Source: Polychytrium aggregatum (Eukaryota; Chytridiomycota; Chytridiomycetes; Polychytriales). Taken from it: DNA of 64,000 nt. The translations under genes were made by a program, and so were the position numbers. The DNA is taken from positions 682,001 through 746,000 of the forward strand of contig NW_026516203.1 in the NCBI RefSeq assembly GCF_025602895.1, in the 5' to 3' direction. The notes beneath the pieces were generated by a model. That model did not search any database. It was not told where the DNA came from and saw only the letters and a list, made by a program, of their open reading frames with translations. Shown here in pieces: positions 1 to 11,600 of this stretch. Within the stretch, counting starts at the first letter, position 1. Each line of letters starts with the position of its first letter.

Positions 1-84
1 AGGGTCAGCACCTGGCCCTTGCACCGCTATCTCCGAGCAGAGTCATGCACGTGCGTACTTACATCGTCTGCTTTGCATCACAAG

Positions 85-1439
85 CTATGATAAGCAGGGC
101 AACCTCCAGCAAGCCATGGAGTGGTTCAATATTTTGATATCTGTTGTGCCCACAGACCCGGGCGTGCTTGCTCGGCTCGGGGATATGTTTGTGCGAGAAG
201 GCGACAAGTCGCAGGCATTCCAGTATTTCTCCGAGGTGCGTTGCTGTTCGCATCGGCTCATGGCATTGAGAGCCGCACCGAGCGCCTCTTCAGCCATACC
301 GTGGTCTTGATCTCTACATGAGCTGCGGCGTCGATGTGTGCAAGATGCGCTGACCAGGAAGTGTCTCCGTGCCCAGTCGTACCGATACTTCCCATCGAAC
401 ATGGATGTGATCTCGTGGCTCGGAGCCTACTATGTGGACTGCGAAGTGTATGAACAGGCCGTCCAGTTCTTTGAGAAGGCCGCGGTGATCCAGCCGCAGG
501 AGGTCAAGTGGCAGCTCATGATTGCGAGCTGCTATCGACGCAGCGGAAACTACCAACAAGCGTTCGAAAACTACAAGAGGATCCACGAGAAGTTCCCCGA
601 GAACACCGAGTGTAAGGATGGTTGTGGCCAGGAAGTGTGCGGCGGCAAACAGGAACGACATGTGAAGTACAGCATGGACAAGCAGGACATGGTGGCCGGC
701 GGAGCAGAAGGATGGCGCTCATGTGGATGCGAACCGGTCTCGGGATGTGCACACTCTCTGGAATGTCGTGGCTGGCCCCGGGCTGGTAGTCTAATGTGTC
801 GCTGCGAACATTGTCGCTTGCAGGCCTTCGGTTCCTGGTGCGCATCTGCACCGACCTTGGCATGAAGGAAGTCCATGAGTATGCAGCCAAGCTCTCGCGT
901 GCGGAGAAGGCCCAACAAGCAAAGCTCGCCGGCCAGTCGGGAGGATCCGCTGGAGCCGAGATAGACGGAGCAGTCAGGAATGCCGCCGCTAATGATGGCA
1001 GGCCAGATGGCCTCGAAGCCGATGCCGGCGACCCGCGGTTCTCAACGGCGAGCAGTCGCATCTCTGTCGGGCTCGACAACTCGGCGTATGGACGTCTCAA
1101 GGGTGGAACATCGAGTTCCAAGGAGGTGATGTCTTATGAACTGGCTGAGAGAATAGGCAAGTACCCTGTGCCGAGAACCGATCCGGAAAGGAGTGTGCAC
1201 CGTCGGCTGCTAGACGACATGGCTGACCATGTTGTTCCGCCCAGATCCCAATCGACCCAAGACTGGGAAGGTAAATCAGAGCGGGGAGCTACGACAGCGC
1301 ATAGACGCCAGTTGTAGCTTTGGTGGAGGCGAGAGGTGTGTCTGTGCTGCACTAACCTCGGACATGCCCGCACCAACAGAAGAAACAGCTGGAGGAGGAA
1401 GAGTGGCACGAAGACGTGGATATGCTTCTTCCCGAATAG
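85..1439 (+). CDS. IFT88: Intraflagellar transport protein 88 homolog (TPR protein), 3' part
   Basis: IFT88 is a TPR scaffold of the IFT-B complex, needed to build cilia and flagella. Only the C-terminal part is in the window. Exons read as 85-238, 377-611, 824-1201, 1245-1270 and 1380-1439. The TPR helices include YRYFPSNMDVISWLGAYY and VKWQLMIASCYRRSGNYQQA, followed by RFLVRICTDLGMKEVHEYA, all very close to animal IFT88. The last exon encodes an acidic tail ending DVDMLLPE, matching the DDLLPE-type end of the family. Phases agree at the 611/824 junction (split Cys) and at 1270/1380. Between 1201 and 1245 the frame changes; a 43-nt GT-AG intron restores it, but a one-base indel is also possible. 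Its presence implies a flagellated zoospore stage. The upstream exons lie outside the window. Confidence 0.93.
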
Positions 1440-1533
1440 CCGGTACCACCGCCGCCCGGCACGCACTCTCTGTCCAGCGGGAGATTCGCCATGCACCCTT
1501 GAGATGGCGCATTTCGGATCATGAATATAGCTA

Positions 1534-1867
1534 CAGTCAAACCAGAAAGAAACGAGACACTTTGATTTTGGTCATTGACCGAATAATTTGCCTCCAAATA
1601 CCATCGCGCGCTGGTCATGACCATTATGTGATGCGGTACTACGCCCTCATTCATAGCCTGATGAATGTTGCCTTCATATTCAGCGTGACCAAGAGCACCA
1701 TTCACCGACGGCACTCCGAGACCAGTGTGCATGTCGATTGTGGAGGCCGGAGAGCGGCCGGCGATCTTCACTCGGAGGTGATCTGTTGAACTGCATGTGC
1801 CGCCATTGGACGCATTTCATCGCATACTACATGTTCGTGGAATGGGCAGCGTCCCGTTTTTTCCGGA
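1534..1867 (+). mobile_element. Non-autonomous Tc1/mariner-like element, copy 1 (334 bp)
   Basis: The element lies between TA dinucleotides at 1532-1533 and 1868-1869, as expected for Tc1/mariner insertion. Its left end (CAGTCAAACCA, then AAACGAGAC) matches the left end of the copy at 40020-40707 read on the minus strand (CAGGCAATCCA, then AAACGGGAC). Its right end carries GTCCCGTTTTTT, the inverted counterpart. Inside is a remnant of the transposase helix-turn-helix (YALIHSL, then KSTIHRRH), which then jumps straight to the 3' end of the element. It is an internally deleted, MITE-like derivative with no catalytic domain. It sits about 95 bp after the IFT88 stop codon. Confidence 0.85.
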
Positions 1868-2091
1868 TAGAGTGGAGGCGTATAGCCGCATTCATCATCC
1901 GTGCCCACCGACCTGTCGCTGGCCGCTCCGCGCCACACACACCGCCCCATTGCGCCAAGACCCGCCACCGATCTGCGTGGCGTCACGTGTGGATGGAACC
2001 GGTCCGTGGCTGCAGCCAGCCTGGCAGAAAACGGCTCTGCCCTTGCAGCCCGGCTGGTTCGCCATCTCTGCCACCGTCGCCTCCAGCCAAG

Positions 2092-5000
2092 ATGGACAGT
2101 CATCTCATCAAGACCGGTAAGGCCTGTCGCCAGCGACCGCGGCTTACGCACCACCAGTCTGCCGTGGGAGATTCTGTCCACAGAGTCCTGCTGTCTGCCG
2201 TGCCGCCACCGGCGCAGGACCTGGCCAGCGGCTCCATCGGCGTCCCTATTGTGCCCGCCTCCATCCCAGGCCGGCTCAGCTTTGCCACAACCCCCTGCTG
2301 ATCCAGCCCAATCTTGCCCCTGCCCGCCTCCGCAGTCAACAAACTCCAGGATTCCTTCGCCACCGCCGGCGTCGTCAACCCAATCGACTTGCCCCAGGTA
2401 CCGATACCATCGATTGCAAGTGGTGGAGTGGGTTTGGTTCTGTCTTGGTTTGGTTTGGCGAAGACAGCTTTTGACCGCAGGCGTGCGTGCGTGCGTGCGG
2501 ATGGTGCTCCGCTGGGGCGAACGACGACTCTGCATCCGAGCAGATATGCGCCTTTGCTGTGGTTCTGACCATTCCGCTGTCTTTCCTCTGCGGCGCACGC
2601 TCCTTTGTTGCACTTGTAGATTGTGGTCGTCGGCAGCCAGAGCAGCGGCAAGAGCTCTGTTTTGGAAAATATTGTCGGCAAGGACTTTTTGCCCAGAGGT
2701 TTGTCTCTCCATCCAAGACCTGGGCAGCTGTCGGCTGCATTGCTCCACCCCATGCTCTGCAGCCACAATGCCTGAACACTGCTCTGTGTCGGCTCCCTGT
2801 ACCCCGCGTCCTGTCGCAGCGGGCTCCTCCTGCACTTTTCGTCGCACGCCGCCGCCCTGTCTGCGCTGCGACGCTGGCGGGCATGTTCTAAGCCACACTT
2901 GTCCCTCGCAGGAAGCAACATCGTCACTCGCCGACCCCTGGTCCTGCAGCTCATCAACCGGCCCAAGGGCGAGGATGCCGATGGCACCCCTCGCAAGCCA
3001 AGCGCCGATTCGGCAGAGCCCGATGAGTGGGGAGAGTTCCTCCACCTGCCTGGCCAAAAGTTCAGCAACTTTGACGAGATCCGGGCCGAGATCGAGCGCG
3101 AGACCGATGCCAAAGTCGGCAAGAACGCCGGCGTCTCGGCGCAGCCCATCAATCTCCGAATCTTCTCGCCCAACGTGCTCACCCTCACCCTCGTCGATCT
3201 GCCCGGCCTGACCAAGGTCCCTGTTGGCGACCAGCCCAAGGATATCGAGCGATTGATCCGCGAGATGATCCTCAAGTTCATCTCCAAGAACAACGCCATC
3301 ATCCTCGCAGTCACCGCCGCCAACACTGATTTGGCCAACTCGGACGGTCTGAAGCTGGCTCGCGAGGTCGACCCGGAAGGTGTCCGCACCATCGGTGTTT
3401 TGACCAAGGTCGATCTGATGGACGCCGGAACAGACGTCGTCGACATTCTGGCCGGCCGCATCATCCCTCTCAGACTCGGTAAGGGTTGTAGCAACGCCCA
3501 CTTGACCGGCTTTGCCTTGGCTTGAGTGCTGGAGACTCATCGCCCATTTGTCTTGACTGCCCCCTTGCCCTGTCCCGCATGCCTCAGGCTATGTCCCTGT
3601 CGTCAACCGCGGCCAGCGCGACATTGACAACAAGAAGAAGATCTCTGTCGCCCTGGAGTCCGAGCGCCTGTTCTTTGAGAACCACGAGGCTTACAAGAGC
3701 AAGGCTGTTTACTGCGGCACCCCGTACCTTGCTCGCAAGCTCAACATGGTGCGTGTCGACTGCAGATGCAGACGGCAGCTGGACAGCGGAGAGACTCGTC
3801 CAGCGACTGTGCATGGCCCTTGCCGCCCGCTCTTCCTTGGGTTGTGGTCCGGCAGTAGTGCACCTCTGCTTTCATACTGTAGCCCAGCTGACCAAAGACA
3901 TCGCCTGCCACTCTAGATCCTTATGCACCACATCCGCAACACTCTCCCGGAAATCAAGACCAAGATCTCTGCTGGCTTGGCCCGCTACACCCAGGAGCTT
4001 GCTCAGCTTGGAGACCCCTTGACTGCCGAAGGTGCTGCTCAGGTAAGTCGTGGTTTCGTTGAGGGGGGGGGTTGCGATGCTGGGCAATCCAGCTTTGGCC
4101 AAACCTTCGTGGTTTGGGTGCCAGTCTAACAGCATCTGCCCTGTTGCGTGTTGATCGGTCTCATGGCTGCAGCCTTCCAACATTATCCTCAACGTCATTA
4201 CCGAGTTCTGCAACGAGTACCGCACCATCATCGACGGTACCTCGAACGAGATCTCGAGCGACGAACTGAGCGGCGGTGCCCGTATCTCGTTTGTTTTCCA
4301 CGAGATCTACGGCAACGCCGTGCGCTCCATGGATCCCTTTGACCAGATCAAGGACGTCGACATCCGCACTATTCTCTACAACTCCTCGGTAGGGCGACGC
4401 CGGCCACCTGCTCTGGCTCTACACACACACGGCTGATATATTGGACACAAATGTGTGGTCGATGCGCAGCGGTCTCGAGAGCCGGTCGCGTCGCATCTGT
4501 TGCAACCATGATCATCGCTAACGGCTGGCATTCGCATTCCTGTGATATGCAATCGTTTAGGGCTCCTCTCCCGCCCTTTTCGTTGGCACGGCTGCCTTTG
4601 AGGTCCTGATCAAGCAGCAAATCAAGCGCTTGGAGGAGCCGAGCTTGAAGGCCGCCTCTATGATCTACGACGAGCTTGTTCGCATCCTGAACAAGCTGCT
4701 TCAGAAGCCTGTAAGTCCCCGACAAGCTGGCCGCATGTCCGCTCGGTGGTGCGCTGATGCCATCGGTGCTAACATGACTTTGCATCCTCCGAACAGATCT
4801 TCCGGCGCTTCCCTTCCTTGAAAGAGCGCGTCTACGGTGTCGTCATCAACTTCTTCAAGAAAGCCCTGCTCCCGACCAACAAGCTCGTCACCGACATTAT
4901 CTCTGCCGAGGTTTGCTACATCAACACCGGCCACCCGGATTTCCTCAGCGGCCACCGCGCTCTGGCGATTGTCAGCGAGCGCCTCAACCCCAAGCCCCAG

Positions 5001-5745
5001 CCCCCTCCCGGTGCTGATCCCAAGGCTGTTCAGCGCACCTCGAGCCCCGCCATTCCTGCGCGCGACCCCAACGCCGATCTCATCAACCCCCCCGACCAAG
5101 GATTCTTTGGAAGCTTCTTCAACAACAAGAAGAAGAAGCCCGGAGTCCTTGAGAACGTGGGTACTTTGGCTGCCATCGCGGCGACGGCACTCGGGTCCTG
5201 GGAGCAGTGACATTGGCGTGTCAGCGTGAATGTGCGACTTGGTGTCCTAATGATTTGGAATCCTTGTACTCCCTTGTACTCCCTTGGAATTCCTTGGAAT
5301 TTGTGCAGCCTCCTCCCGTCCTCAAGGCCTCGGGCAACCTCTCTGAGCGCGAGTACATGGAAACCGAGGTCATCAGTAAGTAGTGTGTGAAGCGCGGCTG
5401 CGTTGAAAAGCACCCGCGATGACGGTAATATCTTCAAGCAATTTCGTGCCGCTGCTATTGCTGATCTGCCCTGTCCTTTCCGCCACAGAGCTCCTCCTCC
5501 AGTCCTACTTCAATATTGTCAAGCGCACCGCCGCCGACATCATTCCCAAGTCGATCATGCTCAACCTGGTTGCTTACACCAAGGAGGAGCTGCAGCGCGA
5601 GCTTCTGGCTGAGCTGTACAAGCCCGAGGTCTTTGACGACTCACTAAAGGAGTCGGAACAGACCCTCCAGAGACGCAAGGAGTGCAAGCAGATGATCGGC
5701 GCCCTCACCAAGGCCGACGAGATCATCAACGGCATTTCCTCCTAA
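2092..5745 (+). CDS. DNM1: Dynamin-related GTPase, Dnm1/Drp1 type (mitochondrial and peroxisomal fission)
   Basis: This large GTPase assembles on mitochondria and peroxisomes and drives fission. Eleven exons close in phase to 689 aa: 2092-2116, 2336-2397, 2620-2698, 2912-3478, 3588-3748, 3917-4042, 4173-4388, 4561-4710, 4797-5156, 5309-5375 and 5489-5745. The first exon gives MDSHLIKT and joins by a split Val codon to [11 protein letters not shown]. The GTPase motifs are all visible: G1 GSQSSGKS, G2 region NIVTRRPL, G3 DLPG and G4 TKVD. The middle/stalk region follows, then a variable B-insert ([13 protein letters not shown]) in place of the PH domain of classical dynamins, and a GED ending [18 protein letters not shown]. 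The length and the missing PH and proline-rich domains fit Dnm1/Drp1. Vps1 is the main alternative, but the B-insert and C-terminus favour Dnm1. Confidence 0.95.
5255..5306 (+). repeat. Short direct repeats in DNM1 intron 9
   Basis: Intron 9 (5157-5308) contains tandem CCTTGTACT/CCCTTGTACT units followed by CCTTGGAATT units, running up to the 3' splice site. The repeat may be simple slippage. No protein is encoded. Confidence 0.7.
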
Positions 5746-6109
5746 GCGAGACTGGCCGTCCCCGGATATTGTAGTGTGTGCCGCTTGTGGCCGCCTCTCC
5801 CCCCTTTCGATTGATTTTATGCCAGCCCCATCCATGTGAATTCTTTCGTTTCGATCTCCGACCCAAGGAATACATCCTGAGCTCTCTCGTGTTTTCTCAC
5901 TTCTCGTGCTGCCTCGATCGGCCCCGGCTCGCGCTGATCAAAAACGCAGTTGGGCGAGTGCAGGCAGCGAGATTGGATGGGTGTATTATGGATGTCGTTC
6001 GCGAGGATGGACAGGGTGAGTCTGGGAAGAAGAGAGATGCTGGGTGGGTGGGCAAGGCGTGGAGGCAGCAGCAGCAACTCTGGCGAGAATGGTGGCTGGC
6101 GCGAGTGTA
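5746..6109. other. Convergent 3' intergenic region, DNM1/NOP15
   Basis: This is 364 bp between the stop codons of two convergent genes. It should hold both 3' UTRs. I see no open frame with family similarity and no RNA gene. Confidence 0.6.
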
Positions 6110-8060
6110 CTACTTGCGGCCCTTCTGGGGCTTCTGGGGCTTCTGGGGCTTTTTGGTCGGGGCGGCTTTGGGCGAGACCGAAGGCGCAATCGCTGGTGAG
6201 CTCTTGGCCGGGACTGGCTTTGGCTTTGCAGCGGGAGTGTCCTTGTGCCCGTCCTCCTTTGCCTTTTTGGCAGGCTTCTTGGGGGCCACTTCCTCGACCT
6301 TGCTGGTGGCGGCCTTGGGCACTTCTACCTTTGCCGCTTTGGCGGTCTTCTTGGGCTCGGACTCGGGTTGGGACTTGGATGGTTCGGAAACAGGTGCAGC
6401 CACAGATGCAGATGAGCTGTTGCCTTTGGATTTGCCCTTTGGCTTGGCTTCCTCGGTTGGCTTGGCCTCGTTCTGGGCAGGTGTCCGCGGCTCCTTGTTG
6501 CCCGAATCTTGGGCAGCCGCCCGATAGCCGCCAAAGTCGTAGTCGATACCGAGGCTCTCGAGCTTTTGCCGCTTGGCTGCTTCACTCCGGAGCAGACGGG
6601 TCGTGCGTGCCATCTGTTGCTCTGGAGTTCGTGTCTGTGAGGAGCCAAAGGCGAAGCAAATACAGGGTAAGTCACAGCCACGAGAGCTCCTGAGACGCTC
6701 GCAAGCGAGCCAGCGGGACATCCACGACAAGCAACGACAGGTATAGGGCTCGCCAACGCAAGTCTAATCAGCCTCGACTGCACAATCCAGGCAGCCATCG
6801 CGATGGGTACTGCCGACGAGAGATGTAAGTCTCACCTTATTGAACACTTCGCGCTCTCGCTTGTGCACATCGACGGCCACATACTTCTTGTTTGCGCCGA
6901 CAAACGTCTTTGGATGAACCTGGTCCTTTGGGATGAATTTGCCTGTGGGATTGCAGCAAGGTCAGTTGGGTCCGCTGTCGACAGGCAACAACCCACCGCG
7001 TGTCTTGGCTGATCATGCCGCAAGATCCGTGGGAAACGCACATTTCAGCATATGTCCAAAGATCAGGTAGTTGTCCATGGTCTCGGCAACGATCTTGGCG
7101 ACCTCTTCATGCTTGAACTCGACAAAGGCAAAGTGCTTGGATGCGCCGGTCTAGTGAAATGCGTGGCAAGCGCACGTGTGTTTTGTCCGAGAAACAGATC
7201 GACCAAACAGTCAGTTTCCGGAGATCAGGGCATGGGCGACAGATGCACATCGAGCAACCAAGGATTGCACCATGTGCTCGGCAATTATGACTTTGTCGGC
7301 CGGGAGACAACGTGGCCAATCCGCCAGAGAGCGCAAGTGCGTTGATCACCGCGGCAGCCGCACGGGAGCCGAAATTGCTCAGCCGCAACTCTGGATGCTG
7401 CGAGGCGTCGTTCGTCGCGCTTGGTGAATACGTCCCCAGAGTCCGCCACTCGGTTCCACGAAATACCTTTTTGTTGCGAGACAGCCGCAGGCGAGAGACC
7501 TCGCCGAACTGCGAAAAGTACATGCGCATCTGCTGCTCATAGAAGCCGTGCGGAATGCGACCAACGTAGACGACACCAGCGCTGCTTGAGGACGATGGTG
7601 CGACCTTGACTTTCTTGATCTTTTCCTTGATCGACTGCTCAGTTACTTTGTCCAGCTTGATCTCGGACTCGTTGGCCTCAAACACGTCGCCGTCGCCGCC
7701 GTCGTTATCGTCATCATCATCATCATCGCCGTCGTCCGCCTTGGCCGCGACTGGCTTGGACGCCCGGCCCTTGGCCTCCTTCGGCTTTGCAGCGGCCTTC
7801 TTGGACTTGTTTTTGGAAGCCAGCGAAGCCGCCTCAATGGTGGTGGGCTCGTCCTCGTCAGAGCTGTCATCGAGACCGTGCAGAATCTCTGCCTCCTGGA
7901 CCTCGTCGATCGCATCCTCAAAAGCATCCTCGGGCAGCACGACTTCAGGGACGGGTGCATCAGCGACGGCGTCAGCCTTGCGCTTCTTGGGCGAGGCCGA
8001 GACGGGCCGCAAGACAGCCTTCTTGGCGGGCTTGGTGGCCTGCGGCTTTTTCGGAGGCAT
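6110..8060 (-). CDS. NOP15: Nucleolar RRM protein, Nop15/NIFK family (60S ribosome biogenesis)
   Basis: Nop15/NIFK binds pre-rRNA near ITS2 in early 60S particles. Four exons on the minus strand, 8060-7467, 7150-7042, 6942-6836 and 6634-6110, join in phase to 444 aa. The N-terminal 160 residues are Lys/Ala-rich and acidic, with an Asp run (aspartates from the GAC/GAT run near 7710). A single RRM follows at about residues 162-236, with RNP2 [11 protein letters not shown], the stretch [18 protein letters not shown], and RNP1 HFAFVEFK. After the RRM comes [13 protein letters not shown], a family hallmark, then a short conserved segment [10 protein letters not shown] that matches the GIDYDFP motif of NIFK/Nop15. 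The tail is Lys/Pro/Ala-rich and ends in three KPQ repeats. The 8060 ATG is the first in a frame consistent with this N-terminus. It is divergent from the HSF gene. Confidence 0.93.
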
Positions 8061-8641
8061 TGTGCTGGCGACGGAGGCGGTTCGTGGTGGGCGAAAGCGG
8101 CGGATGTAGCTAACAGGCAGCTCACGCGGACATTCCCAGCGACCGGCCAGGGAGATCGACAACACGCGCCTGGAGCAACAAAAAAAGAATGTGATATGAA
8201 CTTTTAATTCATTAGGCACGTGTCGTGGAGCGAGAAGCAGGCGAGAAGCAGGCGAGAGGCAGGCGAGAAGCAGCACAACAGCACAACGGCACAACGGCAC
8301 AACAGCACAACAGCACAACAGCGCAGTGCCGCTGCGCACGCCGACTCCTCCCGGTTCTTGCCCTCCTCCCGGTTTCTCCCGCCCAGCCCACCTTCCCGCC
8401 GGGCCCATTTTCCCGCCTGGCCTTGCGCCCACACATCATTGCCCTCTCGCATCCCCGCCATCTTCCCCTCGGCCTCTGATCATCGTCGTGCTCGTCCAGC
8501 GGCGCAATCCCGATCCTCCATCTGCATACCACTACTACCGCTGCGCATCCATCGCCTGTCGCGGACTATTTTGCCTGCCCCTGCTGCCACCGTCCTCGTC
8601 ATCAGCGTCCCTGCTTTGCCATCCCGTCCCGCTATCATAGC
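8061..8641. promoter_or_regulatory. Divergent NOP15/HSF intergenic region with tandem repeats
   Basis: This 581-bp stretch separates two head-to-head start codons and must contain both promoters and 5' UTRs. It holds two short tandem repeats: about four GCAGGCGAGA-type units (roughly 8236-8270) followed by about six CAGCACAA/CGGCACAA units (roughly 8271-8322), then a pyrimidine-rich stretch leading to the HSF ATG. No individual transcription factor site can be assigned with confidence. Confidence 0.6.
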
Positions 8642-11600
8642 ATGGCTTCGCCTCCCCAAGGCGCCGGCTCAGAGTCGATTCCATCCAACCCCAAGTCATC
8701 GATTGCTCAAGCATTCGCCTCAACGACATCGTCGTCGTCTACTTTGTCTTCGTCGTCCTCGCTGCTCCCTTCCCAGCCACCCGACACGTCTCGAGACGAC
8801 TCCAACCCGGCAGCGGCCTTCTCAGCCTTTCTGGACTCTGTCTCGGATCTCGACACCTCGTCCTTCGATATGCCCTCGATTCCATTCCACTCGTCTGTTC
8901 CCCCCTCGCTCTCCACCAGGAACTCGCCTTCGCTGATCTCGTCACCCATGAGCACGACACCTATTCAGCAAATCATCACTCCTGGGGCGGCGGCACAACG
9001 AGCCCTGGCGCCCACGCCGTCGTCGTCGTCGCAATCTGGGATCCCCAGACTCAATGCCATTTCGTCATCGTCCACCAAGAGCGTGCCTGCCTTCCTCAAC
9101 AAGCTGTACAAGTAAGTATGCGTCCATCTTTATTTATCTCTGGCGCTGTCCAGTCGACTCGCTGTCATCGTCGTCACGGCCATGCAGCACGGACACTGGC
9201 GATGGTAGAGCTCAAGGCGGTGTGTGTGTGGGGGGGGGGAGCGACAGCGGCGATCACTGGACCACATCGATCGAGAGTGCTGTACGGATCAGATCTCTCA
9301 AGCTCTTCCACTAGGCGTTGGAGGCTGACGGCTATCGGGTGGCCCATCGCCACCAATATGATCTTCATCGTCTGGCCATGGACAGAATGCCTGTCTCTTT
9401 CTGGCCCTTCATCCGGCGTCTGATCATCGGAATTGGAATGCCCCCTCCCAACAGCCCTGCACGCAGTTTCGCCACGAGACTCGAGCACCGACACTAACCT
9501 AGTGTACCCGGTCTCGTCCCGCTCACTGACGGAAATGTAAACTCTATCCCCATCTCGATTTCCCCCCAGCATGGTCAATGATCCCTCCACCAACGATCTG
9601 ATCCACTGGTCCGAGGACGGCACCACCTTCGTCGTACCCAGGCACGAAGACTTTGCCCGTGAGGTCCTGCCCCGCTTCTTCAAACACAACAATTTCTCGA
9701 GCTTTGTTCGCCAGCTCAACATGTACGGCTTCCACAAAGTCCCACATCTCCAGCAGGGCGTGCTCCATTCCGACGGCGAAGGCGAGATTTGGGAGTTTGC
9801 AAACCCCCACTTTCAGCGGAACCAGCCGGACTTGATCTCGCTCGTCACGCGCAAGCGCGGAAGGGATAGCGACGATAAGGAAAGCCACGGCCACGGCACG
9901 ATCGACTACAACCAGATCATGGCCGAGATTTCCGCCATCAAACGCCATCAGATCACCATCTCCACCGACCTCAAAAACATCCAAAGGGACAACCAGCTGC
10001 TCTGGACCGAGACCATTGCCACCCGCGAGCGCTACCAGCGACAGCAGGAGACGATGGAGAAGATCATGCGCTTCCTTGGATCCATGCTGACCCTGAAGAA
10101 GGACGCCATTGTGCCCAAGAAGAATCCGCTCCGACTGACTGCCCGTGAAACAACGGCCTCGCCGCCCATGGCTTCCAGTCGCGCAAACTTCCTCGAGCCG
10201 CTTGGTGGATCCGCGTCACTGGAGCGAGGAGATGGCCGCGATACGGCGACAGCCGGAGGCTTTGGTAAGTGACGCATGAGCTGTGTTCATTTGCTTCTCA
10301 GCCCCTATCGATGTGCCTGCATTTGTCGTATCGCCCATTCGTTTGCATGTGCATCCGCCTAATGGCTTTCTTGCGCAATCCCTATGCAGTCCCGACGTTG
10401 GTGGAGCTGATCAATACACCTCCACCGCTAGCATCGGATGGCCCCGCTGGCTCCCCGGCCCCGTCGCTGGATCTGCGGGGCGGCCTCAGCAGCCACAATT
10501 CGCCCGAGATGAATCCCGCATTCTCGAACCCCCGAGAGACCCTCGATGCAATCACAACTGGTGTCGAGGACCTGGATTTTAGAATCGAAAACATAGCTTC
10601 GGTGTTGGGCCTCTCGTCCTTTGGCCAGGTCGATGTTGACGACATCTTCTCGAACGACATCACTCTGGACAGATCCAACGCTGATCCTGCGATGCAGTAT
10701 GCCTCTGGCTTTCCTACTGCCAGCACAAATACCATCGGTGGCTCGTTGGCTGTGCCCCCACGCCCTATCACCGAGATTGAGTCGCCTCGTCTCAATCCTT
10801 CTCTGTCGCAGGCTCCGTCTTCACCACCTGGGCAAGAAAGCGCCGTCTCGCTCCTTGCCCATGCTCTGTCCAACAACGATCCCTACGCATTGCCGCCCGT
10901 GTCGATCGCCCCTGTCGATACACTTATCCCGGTCGCCCCTGGAAATCTGCTCAACGAGTCGTCTGATCTTTCGAACGGAAATGCCAGCATGAGCACCGAC
11001 TGGACCGGATCTGTGTCGACCCAACCGCCCGCATTTGACCCAGAAATTTTCAGCAGTTTCCTTGGTTCACAACTCCAGCCCCAGACTCGGAATATGCAAG
11101 CCCAGGTGGGATCGGCGACGAACTTGTCTGCAACCAATCCCGCCCCCGCCGCCGAAAACCTCAGTATCCCACAACAAATATACAACGCGCTTATGATGGG
11201 TGGGCTGGGCTATGCCCCTGGATCACAAGCACCGACAGCGCGACCCACCGACAGCCCTGCTGTCTCCACCATGGCGACGCCCAAAGCCAAGACTGCCCCA
11301 GTAGCCAAAAAATCAAAGCCCACACCGCCCGCCTCGTCCTCTGAGCGCGGCACACTGCATACAGCACAAAAGAACACCGGCGCTAACTCGACCTCTCCGT
11401 CGGCGATGACGAAAAAAATCGCCTCCGCCACAGCCAAACCATCAAAACCGATTGCAAGATTCGCCAAGACCACAGCCAAATCCAGCAGTGCCGCTCCCGA
11501 GATACCTGTAGTCGCCACAGCCGCGCCTCTGTCGACGTACTCGGCAGATGCAACCTCGTCAGCGCCGTTCAACTACGTCAATGCCAGTGTTCCGACACAG

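Noticed and set aside
1768-3540. 590-aa open frame antisense to DNM1
   Set aside because: It runs opposite a well-supported multi-exon gene, crosses its introns, and has no family motif; it reflects high GC content.
5255-5306. Heat-shock element (GGAATTCC) near HSF gene
   Set aside because: It is inside a DNM1 intron and is part of a local tandem repeat; there is no proper nGAAnnTTCnnGAAn array.
7107-8432. Extending NOP15 upstream to 8432 with Cys/Leu-rich N-terminus
   Set aside because: The added part translates the CAGCACAA promoter repeat. The ATG at 8060 gives the basic N-terminus expected for the family.
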